A stretch of DNA of 64,000 nucleotides from the NCBI RefSeq assembly GCF_947305955.1, contig NZ_CAMZFB010000011.1, forward strand, positions 1 through 64,000, written 5' to 3'. The translations under genes were made by a program, and so were the position numbers. Origin of the DNA: an uncultured Brevundimonas sp. Its GTDB lineage: Bacteria; Pseudomonadota; Alphaproteobacteria; Caulobacterales; Caulobacteraceae. The notes under the pieces are model-generated. The model was not told where the DNA came from. It made no database searches and was given only the letters and a program-made list of their open reading frames with translations. Within the stretch, counting starts at the first letter, position 1. Every line of letters begins with the position of its first letter. This document shows positions 1 through 7,636 of the stretch, one piece after another.

Positions 1-129
1 TCAAATCAACCTCGGACTCTCGTTATGGCTGGATGAGAAACGGGGGTCACGTCACAATCTATCGCCATAGCGCAGACAAAATGTTCAATCTGGCAGGATC
101 TCTGCCAAATAGTGCTAGATTTGCTGGGC

Positions 130-798
130 CTACTGGTGTGTCCAGAGATAAGATGAGACCGTAAAGCTTCCGTCGACAGTGGGATCAGTAAGCACAATCA
201 AGCTGGCCGCGCCATGCCCCGGTGTTACATAAACGGCCGCTATCGGCTGCGACGTTCGCGTCAACACCGTCGCGCTACCGAAGCTAGCATCTCCAGGAAA
301 AGTAGCTATTATTCGTTCAGAATCCGATCGGGTTGAGGTCCAGACTCCGATGTAGCGACCAGACGGCGAAGCGAAGCCAAATCTAATGCTCTGCCGCAGT
401 TCGTATCCCTCGATTTGCGGGGGATTCACCGGCGGAGGCTGCAAATAGGACCTCATCTCTTTGCCTGTCGACGCAAGATTTGGGGCCATCCATAAGCAAG
501 TTACTTGCGGCACCCCAGCCTCGGACGAATAACCGTACTTCCAGGACACGACTCGCTCATCATTACCCAAGGCAAGATCAGGATTGCTGCGAAAGTCAGC
601 CCAATAGGCCGGAAGATCCTCATCTATCCGAATCTCTAATGACCAAGAGAGCTTCAGACCCATTAAATCCGCTGGCAATGGTCCGGCGTCTAATCGGGTT
701 ACAGAGTAGGCAACCTCATGCGCTTCAACGGGAGCTGGCGACACTTCCTGCGTACAGGCAGGAAGTGCGGCAAAGATGGCTAAAGCAGTACCTATCAT
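130..798 (-). CDS. Hypothetical lipoprotein
   Basis: A 222-residue protein that I cannot assign to a family. The N-terminus is a short hydrophobic stretch followed by LPAC, a plausible lipobox with the lipidated cysteine at residue 15. The n-region carries no positive charge, so it is an imperfect signal. The rest is soluble and beta-rich in appearance, with no catalytic motif visible. An in-frame stop three codons upstream fixes the ATG as the start. The ATG follows the TGA of the upstream metallopeptidase-like gene after a single base, so the two are probably co-transcribed and translationally coupled. Composition is A+T-richer than the rest of the window. It is likely periplasmic and membrane-anchored, and a partner of its neighbour only by inference. 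Confidence 0.6.
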   Translation of the reverse strand: MIGTALAIFAALPACTQEVSPAPVEAHEVAYSVTRLDAGPLPADLMGLKLSWSLEIRIDEDLPAYWADFRSNPDLALGNDERVVSWKYGYSSEAGVPQVTCLWMAPNLASTGKEMRSYLQPPPVNPPQIEGYELRQSIRFGFASPSGRYIGVWTSTRSDSERIIATFPGDASFGSATVLTRTSQPIAAVYVTPGHGAASLIVLTDPTVDGSFTVSSYLWTHQ

Positions 799-799
799 A

Positions 800-1687
800 T
801 CAATTCACGATATTTTCATTGCTAGGAATTTCATCTCTACCAAAAAATGTGCGGCCACTGCCGCTATCACCGGACGAACCACCGCCAGACGATCCACTAC
901 CGGCCGCACCACCGGAGGTCGCGCTGCTAACAGTAGCTGGTTGAGAGTCCACGCCGTACGTCGGAGAGAAGCCTCCAACGGAAACGCCCGCAGCATTGGC
1001 AATTCCCGTTGCAAGCGTATTAGTCCACCGTTCCAGATCTTCACTAACGCTACCCAATTCGTTCGTTTTCGCTACACCTGCACTAGTAACGTGCGCAAGT
1101 TCGTGAAGAATATAAAAATTTAGTCCGTCTTGACCATTAGCTGCATACCCCATCAAGCCCATATTACTGGAGTTGTTTGCGCCATTGATGTCAATTACGA
1201 ACAAAGGGTCGCCATTTTGATGAAACGCTCCGCCAGTTCCGTTATTTCCATAGGGATCACCATTAGGTACATCAACGATCTTAAAATCTGTTTTTGACCA
1301 AAGTTCCTTCAGTTCATTTCCCGTAAGCTGACTCCCGTCAGGCATAGTGATCACCACGGTAGATGATAGACTGTTGATGGAAGCAGTGACTTCTCTAATT
1401 GCCGCTTTGAGGTCCTCTATAACCTTTTTCTCTTCAACAGTAAGGTCCCGACCGATATCTACATCAATGTCAATAGAATCAGTATCTTGAGCAACAATGC
1501 TCACACCACTTCCACCATAGAAACTGTCTACCACTTCAGATACGGCAAACATTTCAGCTCTGCCATATTCAGGCAATACCCATCCCTCTGGCGTTCTCTT
1601 TCGTGCCGTAACTTTAATCGTTCCTAAATCCGTTACATCGCCTCCACCAGCGACAGCACGAACTTCCTCAAGTGTAAGAACACGCAT
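800..1687 (-). CDS. Putative HELAH zinc metallopeptidase with double-glycine leader
   Basis: A protein of 295 residues from the ATG at 1687; a GTG at 1699 would add four residues, but the ATG has the better upstream purines. Residues 1-15 follow the bacteriocin-type double-glycine leader pattern: a basic residue after Met, alternating Leu, Glu-Glu, Val, then Ala-Gly-Gly. A short IKVTARK segment follows, recalling the start of TonB-receptor plugs. Around residues 195-199 lies HELAH, a zinc-binding HExxH motif, followed about 20 residues later by acidic residues (SEDLE) that could supply the third ligand. The C-terminal 50 residues are rich in Gly and Ser. I read it as a secreted or leader-processed zincin. 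No C39 peptidase or ABC exporter is visible nearby. Substrate unknown. It is coupled to the downstream lipoprotein gene. Confidence 0.6.
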   Translation of the reverse strand: MRVLTLEEVRAVAGGGDVTDLGTIKVTARKRTPEGWVLPEYGRAEMFAVSEVVDSFYGGSGVSIVAQDTDSIDIDVDIGRDLTVEEKKVIEDLKAAIREVTASINSLSSTVVITMPDGSQLTGNELKELWSKTDFKIVDVPNGDPYGNNGTGGAFHQNGDPLFVIDINGANNSSNMGLMGYAANGQDGLNFYILHELAHVTSAGVAKTNELGSVSEDLERWTNTLATGIANAAGVSVGGFSPTYGVDSQPATVSSATSGGAAGSGSSGGGSSGDSGSGRTFFGRDEIPSNENIVN

Positions 1688-1699
1688 ATCAGCACCCAC

Positions 1700-2844
1700 C
1701 GTGTAGAATTAAATATTCCAAGACATAGGACGCACTAAAGACCTCAGCTTCGAATATCTTCTTTGCATTAGGTAACAAAAATAAGTTTCATCAATATCTG
1801 AAATTTAAACCTTGGTAAATTACTTATGTCGTTAAGTTATTGACTAAAGATAATATCAGCTAGCCACGTTATTTTCGTTTCCGTTACATTTTACTACAAT
1901 ATGAAGTGTAGATCTTTTGCATATGAAAAAATTTCATACCTATGCCAACCAAAGAGGAATAGGGTAAGAATCAGATAAGTTGAATTAAGATAAGAAAGTT
2001 TTAAGCTGCACCTAGAATGCCCATCTTTACTTATCAGATATACTACATTTCAGCCATATCAGCTTAATTTGAAAATCGATTTTATCGGTGCTAGATCATG
2101 CGGCCTCAGTACTGAGGAGAATTTAATCAGCTGTTAGTGTATATTCAGGTCGGTTCAGTGCCACAAGGAAGCCTACCAAGGTCGCAGCAGCGACTACAGT
2201 AAACTGCAGTGCCCCATGATCTTGTATTAACCTGAAGGATTGTCATGCCCATTGCGGAAAGCTGATATGCAAACCGAAAGGATTGAGGGCACCATAAGAT
2301 GCGCCCAGAACGCGGGTCGAATTCCGCCTTGAAGATCCATGTACGGCATCAACGTGGCCGCCTTAAGCGCGAACCTAGAAATACTTTGCGATGCCTATCT
2401 TGTAAGTTCGAGCCCCATTAGAAATTGGGTATCTCCCACCGAAAATGAGCACGCTTTAAGTGGTTTTGCTCATTTTTGAGCAGCTCTTAGGTGGTCGACT
2501 TAAGTGGTCAGATTTCTAAAGCCCAACGTTGGCGGGCCCAAAGTGAGCAGCTCTTAAGTGGTCCCGACAATCCCTTGTCGAAATCACTCAACACCTGCGC
2601 AAATGCACTTAAGAGCTGCGCAGCTCAGGTTAATGCCGCCCATCGACAACTGCGCGAGACGTTGGTTCTCCCAAACACAGAACGCGCTAGTGACTGTGGA
2701 GGTCTCGCCAAATCCGCCTCGAAAACTTGCGCTCTCTGTCAAATACCGCTCAGCTGGCAACGAATTTGATGGTGGGCTGTTGCTACCTCAAGGAACAATC
2801 GAACCTTTCGGTTGGCCCGTTCAATCGAGTTCGGATCATTGCCG
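1700..2844. other. A+T-rich gene-poor interval
   Basis: About 1.1 kb without a credible gene. The first 400 bases are very A+T-rich and probably contain the promoter of the leader-bearing metallopeptidase gene. Short open frames near 2491-2848 lack a ribosome binding site and resemble no known protein, so I leave them out. The only ordered structure seen is the CTTAAG-centred repeat cluster listed separately. Confidence 0.6.
2451..2618. repeat. CTTAAG-centred short repeats
   Basis: The 19-base string gagcagctcttaagtggtc occurs at 2545-2563, and with one mismatch (ttagg for ttaag) at 2478-2496. Partial copies of the cttaagtggtc core lie near 2455-2464 and at 2499-2509. An inverted copy of 13 bases (cacttaagagctg) lies at 2606-2618. 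The spacing is irregular, so this is not a CRISPR. It could be a binding-site cluster, a remnant of a mobile element, or a structured RNA. Confidence 0.6.
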
Positions 2845-3663
2845 ATGAGACCTTTGCATTGGACAAGTTGTGAGTCGGAAAGCGCCTATCTGCGTGATCT
2901 TGGACGGGCTTTCGGGGGCGCGCTTTTATTCGCCCTGCCGCTGCTCATGACGATGGAGATGTGGGAGCTGGGCATGGTGCTCGAGCCTTGGAGGCTGCTC
3001 CTTTGCCTGTTGGCTGGCCTTCCTATTCTCTACGGCCTGTCCCACTACGCAGGGTTCTCCGACCGAAGCGGTCCCGTTCTCAACCTGCTGGATACTTTGG
3101 GCGCGGTGTTTGTCGGGGCCATCACCGCTTGCGGTCTGATGCTGCTGTTCAATGTTTTGGAAGTCGACAATCTACGCATCGCAACCGGACAGATGACGCT
3201 TCAAATCGTCCCTGCCGCCATGGGGGCTCTGGTCGCCAGAAAGCAGTTGTCATCCGGGCGCGGCGACAAGGTGAAGAAGGGCGATTACGTCGGTGAGCTG
3301 TTTCTTATGGCTGCAGGCGCGCTCTACCTGGGTCTGAACCTGGCCCCGACCGAAGAAATGCGCCTGATCGCCTATCGCATCGGTCCTTTGGCAGGATTGG
3401 GCATCATGGCCCTCTCACTGGTGCTCCTGCATCTGATCGTCTTCGAGGTTGGCTTTGCGGGACAGGAAGAGAAGTCCAGCCCCATGGGTGCGCTGATGCA
3501 CTTTACCGTTCCGGGCTACGCCCTTTGCCTGTTGATCAGCGCAGGCATCCTTGGCCTGTTCGGTTCGCAAGACGGACACGAGATGGCCGCCATGGCTACC
3601 AACACCGTTGTGCTGGCCTTCCCCGCCTCTCTTGGCGCAGCCGCAGCGAGGCTTCTGGTATGA
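2845..3663 (+). CDS. TIGR02587-type integral membrane protein
   Basis: A 272-residue polytopic membrane protein with about seven hydrophobic segments, matching the family known as TIGR02587 (putative integral membrane protein, function unknown). The ATG at 2845 is preferred over a TTG at 2812, because it gives the usual family length and neither has a strong ribosome binding site. The stop codon overlaps the next start (ATGA at 3660-3663), so the pair is translationally coupled. In this family the two proteins are typically encoded together, which supports both calls. The neighbouring catalase and ferritin-like genes suggest a stress-response setting, but no activity can be deduced. Confidence 0.8.
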   Translation: MRPLHWTSCESESAYLRDLGRAFGGALLFALPLLMTMEMWELGMVLEPWRLLLCLLAGLPILYGLSHYAGFSDRSGPVLNLLDTLGAVFVGAITACGLMLLFNVLEVDNLRIATGQMTLQIVPAAMGALVARKQLSSGRGDKVKKGDYVGELFLMAAGALYLGLNLAPTEEMRLIAYRIGPLAGLGIMALSLVLLHLIVFEVGFAGQEEKSSPMGALMHFTVPGYALCLLISAGILGLFGSQDGHEMAAMATNTVVLAFPASLGAAAARLLV

Positions 3664-4046
3664 AACTCTTCAAACGCTCTGTGAAAAAGCCCAAGCACCA
3701 GAACGTGTCGCGTATCCAGCTTGCTGCCGCCTGTCTTGGAGTGGCCGTCATCGCCTCATGTTCGGCCATATTGGTCATCGAGACCCTTGAGGCATCTCCC
3801 GATGCGGTCCCTGTAATCGGCGAAACTGCAATCACACGCCTTGGCGGGTCGCAGAAGGTCGATGTGACAGTGATCAACCCTGCCAGTCACACCCTTTCGG
3901 ATGTCGCTGTCACCGCATCAAGCGGGGAGCTTAAGCAGTCTGTCGTCCTCGACTACCTGCCCGCAAAAGGCAGACGCACCATGACCTTCATCATCCCTAC
4001 CGAAGACGGCGTGGCATTGTCGGTAGATAACTGGACCAAGCCATAA
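3660..4046 (+). CDS. TIGR02588-type single-pass membrane protein
   Basis: A 128-residue protein with a basic N-terminus, one transmembrane segment at about residues 20-42, and a C-terminal extracytoplasmic domain that looks like a small beta-sandwich (alternating hydrophobic pattern, GGSQKVDVTVIN). It matches the TIGR02588 family, which is encoded next to TIGR02587 membrane proteins. The ATG overlaps the upstream stop by four bases. Function unknown. It probably forms a complex with the preceding protein at the inner membrane. Confidence 0.78.
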   Translation: MKLFKRSVKKPKHQNVSRIQLAAACLGVAVIASCSAILVIETLEASPDAVPVIGETAITRLGGSQKVDVTVINPASHTLSDVAVTASSGELKQSVVLDYLPAKGRRTMTFIIPTEDGVALSVDNWTKP

Positions 4047-4060
4047 GCCTATAGGCGTGA

Positions 4061-4091
4061 AAATGGGGCGCGCTTTGTTAGCGCGCCCCAT
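4061..4091. terminator. Bidirectional hairpin between convergent genes
   Basis: A perfect 11-bp stem (4063-4073 with 4081-4091) and a 7-base loop lies between the TIGR02588 gene and the convergent manganese catalase gene. There is a short A run on its left side, so it resembles a terminator for the minus-strand gene and may serve both. Confidence 0.65.
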
Positions 4092-4095
4092 CGCA

Positions 4096-5001
4096 TCAGT
4101 CGGGCTTGGCAACCGGCGTCGTCGTTCCGGCACCCGGCCCAGCACCGAGATCCGCCCCCGTAAGCGGTTGGGCCGTAGGATCGGATTGGGTGCGGTCGGC
4201 AAAGGCCTTGACGGTCTTGGCGTCAAACCCGCTGAGCTTGACCTCGCACGAGCCATCTCCGCCATCGACGGCCATTTGGGAATCCCGATCGGAAACCACG
4301 TCCCACTGCTCTCCTGTGTTCCAGGGCCCCTCGCCCGTCGGTTCACCCTGCGACATGTCGAAATAGGTGTCGGCGAATTTGGGATCAGCGGGCAGCTTAC
4401 CCGGGGGGAAGTTGTCCGGAATGGCATAGAGGGCTTTCTCGAATGCCTTCTGGTGCGCCACCTCGCGGCTCATCAGGAAGCGTAGTGCATCCTTGATGCC
4501 CGGGTCATCCGTGACATTGATCAATCGCTCATAGACGATCTTGGCCCTCGCTTCGGCCGCAATGTTGGAGCGCAGGTCGCAGGTCGGATCGCCGATGGAG
4601 TCGACATAGGCCGCTGTCCACGGCACGCCTGCCGAGTTGATCAGAGGCGCTCCGCCGCCATACAGCAAGGTGGTGGTGTGGCTTTCCCCACCTTGTGTCA
4701 TGGTGGCGTACAGATCGGCCTCTTCCTCGACTCCTTCGGCCAGACGGCCCTTCGCCCCGCGATTGAGCATGCTGACGATCGAACCGATGATCTCGAGGTG
4801 GCTCAGCTCCTCGGTCGCGATGTCCATCAGCAGGTCGCGGCGGTTTATATCCTCATCGGCAAGACCCTGGGTGAAATAGCGCATGGCCGCCGCCAGCTCG
4901 CCCTGCGGTCCGCCGAACTGTTCCAGCATCAGGCTCGCCAGCGCCGGATTGGGTTCGGCCACGCGCACCGTGTACATCAGTTTCTTATTGTGTATGAACA
5001 T
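4096..5001 (-). CDS. Manganese catalase
   Basis: A 301-residue dimanganese (non-haem) catalase that disproportionates hydrogen peroxide in the cytoplasm. The four-helix ferritin-like core is clear. Likely metal ligands are E35 (in GGPQGE), E65 and H68 (in EELSH), E150 (in AAEARAK) and H183 (in REVAHQ). The conserved C-terminal part with PWNTGEQWDVV is also present. Length is normal for the family (about 270-300), with a low-complexity Pro/Gly tail. The start is supported by GGGAGG eight bases upstream. It follows a DUF892 ferritin-like gene on the same strand with a 16-base gap, a common pairing in stress loci. The alternative is a catalase-like ferritin, but the complete ligand set argues for an active enzyme. 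Confidence 0.93.
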   Translation of the reverse strand: MFIHNKKLMYTVRVAEPNPALASLMLEQFGGPQGELAAAMRYFTQGLADEDINRRDLLMDIATEELSHLEIIGSIVSMLNRGAKGRLAEGVEEEADLYATMTQGGESHTTTLLYGGGAPLINSAGVPWTAAYVDSIGDPTCDLRSNIAAEARAKIVYERLINVTDDPGIKDALRFLMSREVAHQKAFEKALYAIPDNFPPGKLPADPKFADTYFDMSQGEPTGEGPWNTGEQWDVVSDRDSQMAVDGGDGSCEVKLSGFDAKTVKAFADRTQSDPTAQPLTGADLGAGPGAGTTTPVAKPD

Positions 5002-5017
5002 GGGTCAGTCCTCCCGA

Positions 5018-5533
5018 TTAACGGCTGTGTTCAGCGTCGCTACGCTTCAGGGCGAGGAATTTTTCGGTGATCATGGGCAGGCTTTGATCCACCCATGAGG
5101 CCATCCTCATTTCCTCGTCAAGCGAGGCGTTCAGCGGGTCGTAGGCCGCCGAATATTCCCCGTGCCGGGCCAGCAGGATGAGCCCGCGATAGGATGCGAC
5201 CTCGAAATTCTCGAAGGCGAAGTTGGCGAACGAGTTCTTGAGGATTTCGTCATCGGCAAACATGTGGCCGAGAGCCGCCATATTGCCGCTGAGGGACAAG
5301 GCAGTGTCCTTGATCGTGGACGGCTTCTCGTCAAAACCCTCCAGTAACTGCTCCAGCCGCTCGATTTGCTGCTCGGTCTCGGTCCGGTGAGACTTCAGCA
5401 TGTTGGCGACTTCGGTGAAGCTTTTTGCACGCTCGATCTGTCGATCCATCAACGCCAAGGCCTGATGCTCGACCGCATGGGCATTCTTCAGGCCGCTGAC
5501 GAAAACGTCGCGCCAGATGTGATCATTATTCAT
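5018..5533 (-). CDS. DUF892 (YciE/YciF-type) ferritin-like protein
   Basis: A 171-residue helical protein of the DUF892 family, which has a ferritin-like four-helix fold and is linked to stress responses. Visible features are the helix starting VSGLKNAHAVEHQAL, the ETEQQIERLEQLL helix and a later helix containing NFEVASYRGL. These acidic/His positions are those expected for a di-metal site. An ATG further upstream would add 21 residues, but GAGGAG lies just before the internal ATG at 5533, which is chosen here. It is the first gene of a unit with manganese catalase. Its role in iron storage or peroxide handling is inferred from the fold and its neighbour. Confidence 0.85.
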   Translation of the reverse strand: MNNDHIWRDVFVSGLKNAHAVEHQALALMDRQIERAKSFTEVANMLKSHRTETEQQIERLEQLLEGFDEKPSTIKDTALSLSGNMAALGHMFADDEILKNSFANFAFENFEVASYRGLILLARHGEYSAAYDPLNASLDEEMRMASWVDQSLPMITEKFLALKRSDAEHSR

Positions 5534-5664
5534 CTCGATCTCCTCGGAGCCCCCGAAGACAACGCGAGGAGGAGATGACGGTCCGTCTCTGTCCATCGTT
5601 GAACTAAGCGAGCCGGAAGATGCGCGGTAGCGCGGGCCAAATGTCTCGGAACAGGCCCTCAGGA

Positions 5665-5684
5665 ACGCCCCCAGCGTGGGGGCA
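5665..5684 (+). promoter_or_regulatory. Hairpin in the 5' leader of the 5708 gene
   Basis: An imperfect GC hairpin (CGCCCCC with GGGGGC around a short AGCGT loop) ends about 11 bases before the AAAGGAGA ribosome binding site of the next gene. It could be a terminator-like attenuator or an mRNA-stabilising 5' structure. Two GGAAC motifs stand upstream, but no properly spaced -10 element was found, so I do not call a sigma-factor site. Confidence 0.35.
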
Positions 5685-5707
5685 TTTCCTTTACAAAGGA
5701 GATTACA

Positions 5708-6085
5708 ATGTCAGGTACCTACGGCGACCCCAAGGGCTCGAAATGGCATACACCCGGCAAGGTGGACCATTCGACGGGCTCCACCAAAGACGTGCTGGTT
5801 GATGGCAACAACAACCCCACCAAGATCGGCATAGAAACGCTGGAAAACGGCGATGCGGGCGAACAGAGCCGTGGCGTCGGTCAGGTCAACATCAGCGCCG
5901 AGCCGCCCGCCAACATTCCTTCTGAGGCCTCTATAAGAGATCACCCGGACCGCGGGGCAAACAGCAAGGATGAGCGCCTCGCCACCCGCGGCGCGCAAGA
6001 TCGCAATGCCCCGCCCCCGCTCACTGTCGAACGCGAACAGCGCCAGTATCCCGAAGGAAACAAGCCCAATTCCGACAAAAGCTGA
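5708..6085 (+). CDS. Small hydrophilic disordered protein
   Basis: A 125-residue protein, strongly hydrophilic and rich in Gly, Asn, Asp, Glu, Pro and Arg, with no hydrophobic core and presumably disordered. It has a near-perfect ribosome binding site (AAAGGAGA) six bases before the ATG, which supports it as a real gene despite lacking any family I recognise. Its composition recalls small stress-induced proteins of alphaproteobacteria. Its position between ferritin-like/catalase genes and another small hydrophilic protein fits that reading, which is inference. Confidence 0.7.
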   Translation: MSGTYGDPKGSKWHTPGKVDHSTGSTKDVLVDGNNNPTKIGIETLENGDAGEQSRGVGQVNISAEPPANIPSEASIRDHPDRGANSKDERLATRGAQDRNAPPPLTVEREQRQYPEGNKPNSDKS

Positions 6086-6210
6086 GGAAAGGGGAACAGG
6101 TATTTCCGACCCGATTTGTTGCCAAAAGACCGTCGCCCGACACAACACGCTCCAGGGCAACCGGACGTTCTCAAGAGCCTTTTCTTATCGTTAACAACAG
6201 GAGAGGCCCC

Positions 6211-6420
6211 ATGACCGATACCAACCAAAATCCTCAAGTCGATCGTCAGCAACAAGGCCAAGACCAGCGTCAACAACAAGGCCGCGACAGCCTTCAAGAT
6301 CAGGCCCGCGCCGAAGCCAATAAGAACGACGTCGACAACATTTCTCCGGAAACAGACATCGACCGGGAGCAAGAGGAACGTCAGCCGGGTACTGACCCTC
6401 AACAGACCAACCCGAACTGA
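6211..6420 (+). CDS. Small Gln/Asn/Asp-rich hydrophilic protein
   Basis: A 69-residue protein made almost wholly of Gln, Asn, Asp, Arg, Glu and Pro, with no hydrophobic segment. Two near-identical stretches near residues 13-26 (QQQGQDQRQQQG) show a small internal duplication. A strong ribosome binding site (CAGGAGAGG) precedes the ATG and a textbook terminator follows seven bases after the stop, so it is a genuine transcription-unit end. Probably a stress-related disordered protein like the one upstream; function unknown. Confidence 0.7.
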   Translation: MTDTNQNPQVDRQQQGQDQRQQQGRDSLQDQARAEANKNDVDNISPETDIDREQEERQPGTDPQQTNPN

Positions 6421-6426
6421 CCCGAG

Positions 6427-6454
6427 CCCCGCCTTAACCGGCGGGGTTCTTTTT
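6427..6454 (+). terminator. Rho-independent terminator
   Basis: A perfect 7-bp GC stem (CCCCGCC at 6427-6433 with GGCGGGG at 6440-6446), a six-base loop and a T-rich tail (TTCTTTTT) end the small-protein transcription unit. Confidence 0.9.
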
Positions 6455-6550
6455 ATGGGTGATTTTGAACTGCGCCGCGATCCGAATGGCCGCGCTTGCG
6501 TTGAGAAGGATGCGGAACAACGCCCATGAAGCAGAGGACCCCAGAAGACA

Positions 6551-7324
6551 TTGGCCACTGACGCTACCCCCTCCGGCCTACGCTGGTGCTCCGATGAGAT
6601 GGAGGGCATACGGCGCAAGAAGGCAGGACGCGGCTTCTGTTATGTGGGAGCCGACGGGAAACGCATATCCGACGCGGCAGAGCTCGCCCGAATACGGGCC
6701 TTGGCCATTCCCCCTGCATGGACAGACGTCTGGATTTGTCCGCACAGCAATGGCCACATCCAGGCCACCGGACGCGACGCGCGCGGACGCAAGCAGTACC
6801 GCTATCACCCGGCGTGGACGCAATCCCAGTCCGAGAACAAATTCTCCCGCATGCCCGCCTTTGCCGCGGCCCTGCCCCGTTTGGAGGCCGCCATCGAGAG
6901 GGGTCTGGCACGTCGCCAGTATGATCAGGAAAAGGTGGTGGCCACGGCCATGCGCCTAATGGAACTGAGCCTGATCCGGGTGGGGAACGCCCGCTATTCG
7001 CGCGAAAACCGCAGCTATGGCCTGACCACCCTGCGCAAACGGCATATCGACGTCAGCGGCACCGAACTGCGTGTCCGCTTTCGTGGCAAAAGCGGGATCA
7101 TCCACGATGTCTGCGTCAAGGATCGCCGGCTGGCGACAGGGGTCCGGCGTCTGAGCGAACTGCCCGGGCACACCCTGTTTCAGTATGAGGACGAGGATGG
7201 CGAGCTGCCCCGGCGATATCGATCAACTCGTCAGTTTGAATGTCCACTCTTCCCTCCACGTCGTTATTCGCGCCTCTGCCTTTTGACAGAACCACGCCAA
7301 CGGCAGGACCATTCTCTATGGTGA
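6551..7324 (+). pseudogene. DNA topoisomerase IB, C-terminally truncated
   Basis: The first roughly 220 residues match bacterial poxvirus-type topoisomerase IB. They include the N-terminal DNA-binding domain (AGRGFCYVGADGKRI, PPAWTDVWICP, GHIQATGRDARGRKQYRYH) and the start of the catalytic domain with RVGNARYSRENRSYGLTTL and the RFRGKSG strand. After QYEDEDGE, around base 7200, the similarity ends abruptly. The remaining reading frame is Arg/Leu-rich out-of-family sequence ending at 7324. The region that should carry the last catalytic Arg/His and the tyrosine nucleophile is missing, so the product cannot relax DNA. The complete enzyme is about 330-350 residues. The start is taken as TTG at 6551 because conserved sequence begins before the first ATG (6599). 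The 3' end appears to have been replaced by the DNA that carries the autotransporter. Confidence 0.8.
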
Positions 7325-7492
7325 CCCTTAGCCGTTGTGACTGGGGGGACAGTATGATCGCACTGCGAACGCAGCCAATCCAAACTCCAGATTTCCTATA
7401 ATCCCATCTTATCACGCCCGCCTGTGCCAGCCATCACGCGTAAATCCTATGGGTTTATGCACTCCCAAAGTGCCCGACACAGGCTGCCCCGT

Positions 7493-7525
7493 ACCTTAAT
7501 TGTTAAGGTTACCTCCCTTAAGGGA
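7493..7525. promoter_or_regulatory. Twin palindromes upstream of the autotransporter
   Basis: Two perfect palindromes stand side by side about 110 bases before the autotransporter start: ACCTTAA-TTG-TTAAGGT at 7493-7509 and TCCCTTAAGGGA at 7514-7525. They look like operator sites for a dimeric regulator. The rest of 7325-7636 shows no gene. Confidence 0.5.
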
Positions 7526-7636
7526 CCACCCGAGTAGGAGTGGGTAGCGTGATCTGTGGCTCGCCCAAACCGTAACAGTCATTTGTACCGCTGTCCGCAG
7601 GTCGCAGGGGCGGTGGATTAAGGGGGAGTCGACCGC

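Noticed and set aside
2395..2440. A tRNA-like TTCGAGCCC string near 2408
   Set aside because: The flanking bases do not form the T-arm stem and no acceptor or anticodon arm can be folded around it.
2491..2848. Two short plus-strand open frames over the CTTAAG repeats
   Set aside because: No ribosome binding site and unrelated low-information sequence; better explained as non-coding.
5640..5700. Two GGAAC motifs as general-stress sigma-factor promoters of the 5708 gene
   Set aside because: No CGTT-type -10 element at 16-17 bases could be found.
6526..6561. An 11-codon open frame before the topoisomerase IB remnant
   Set aside because: Too short, in a different frame from the conserved sequence, and without regulatory features.
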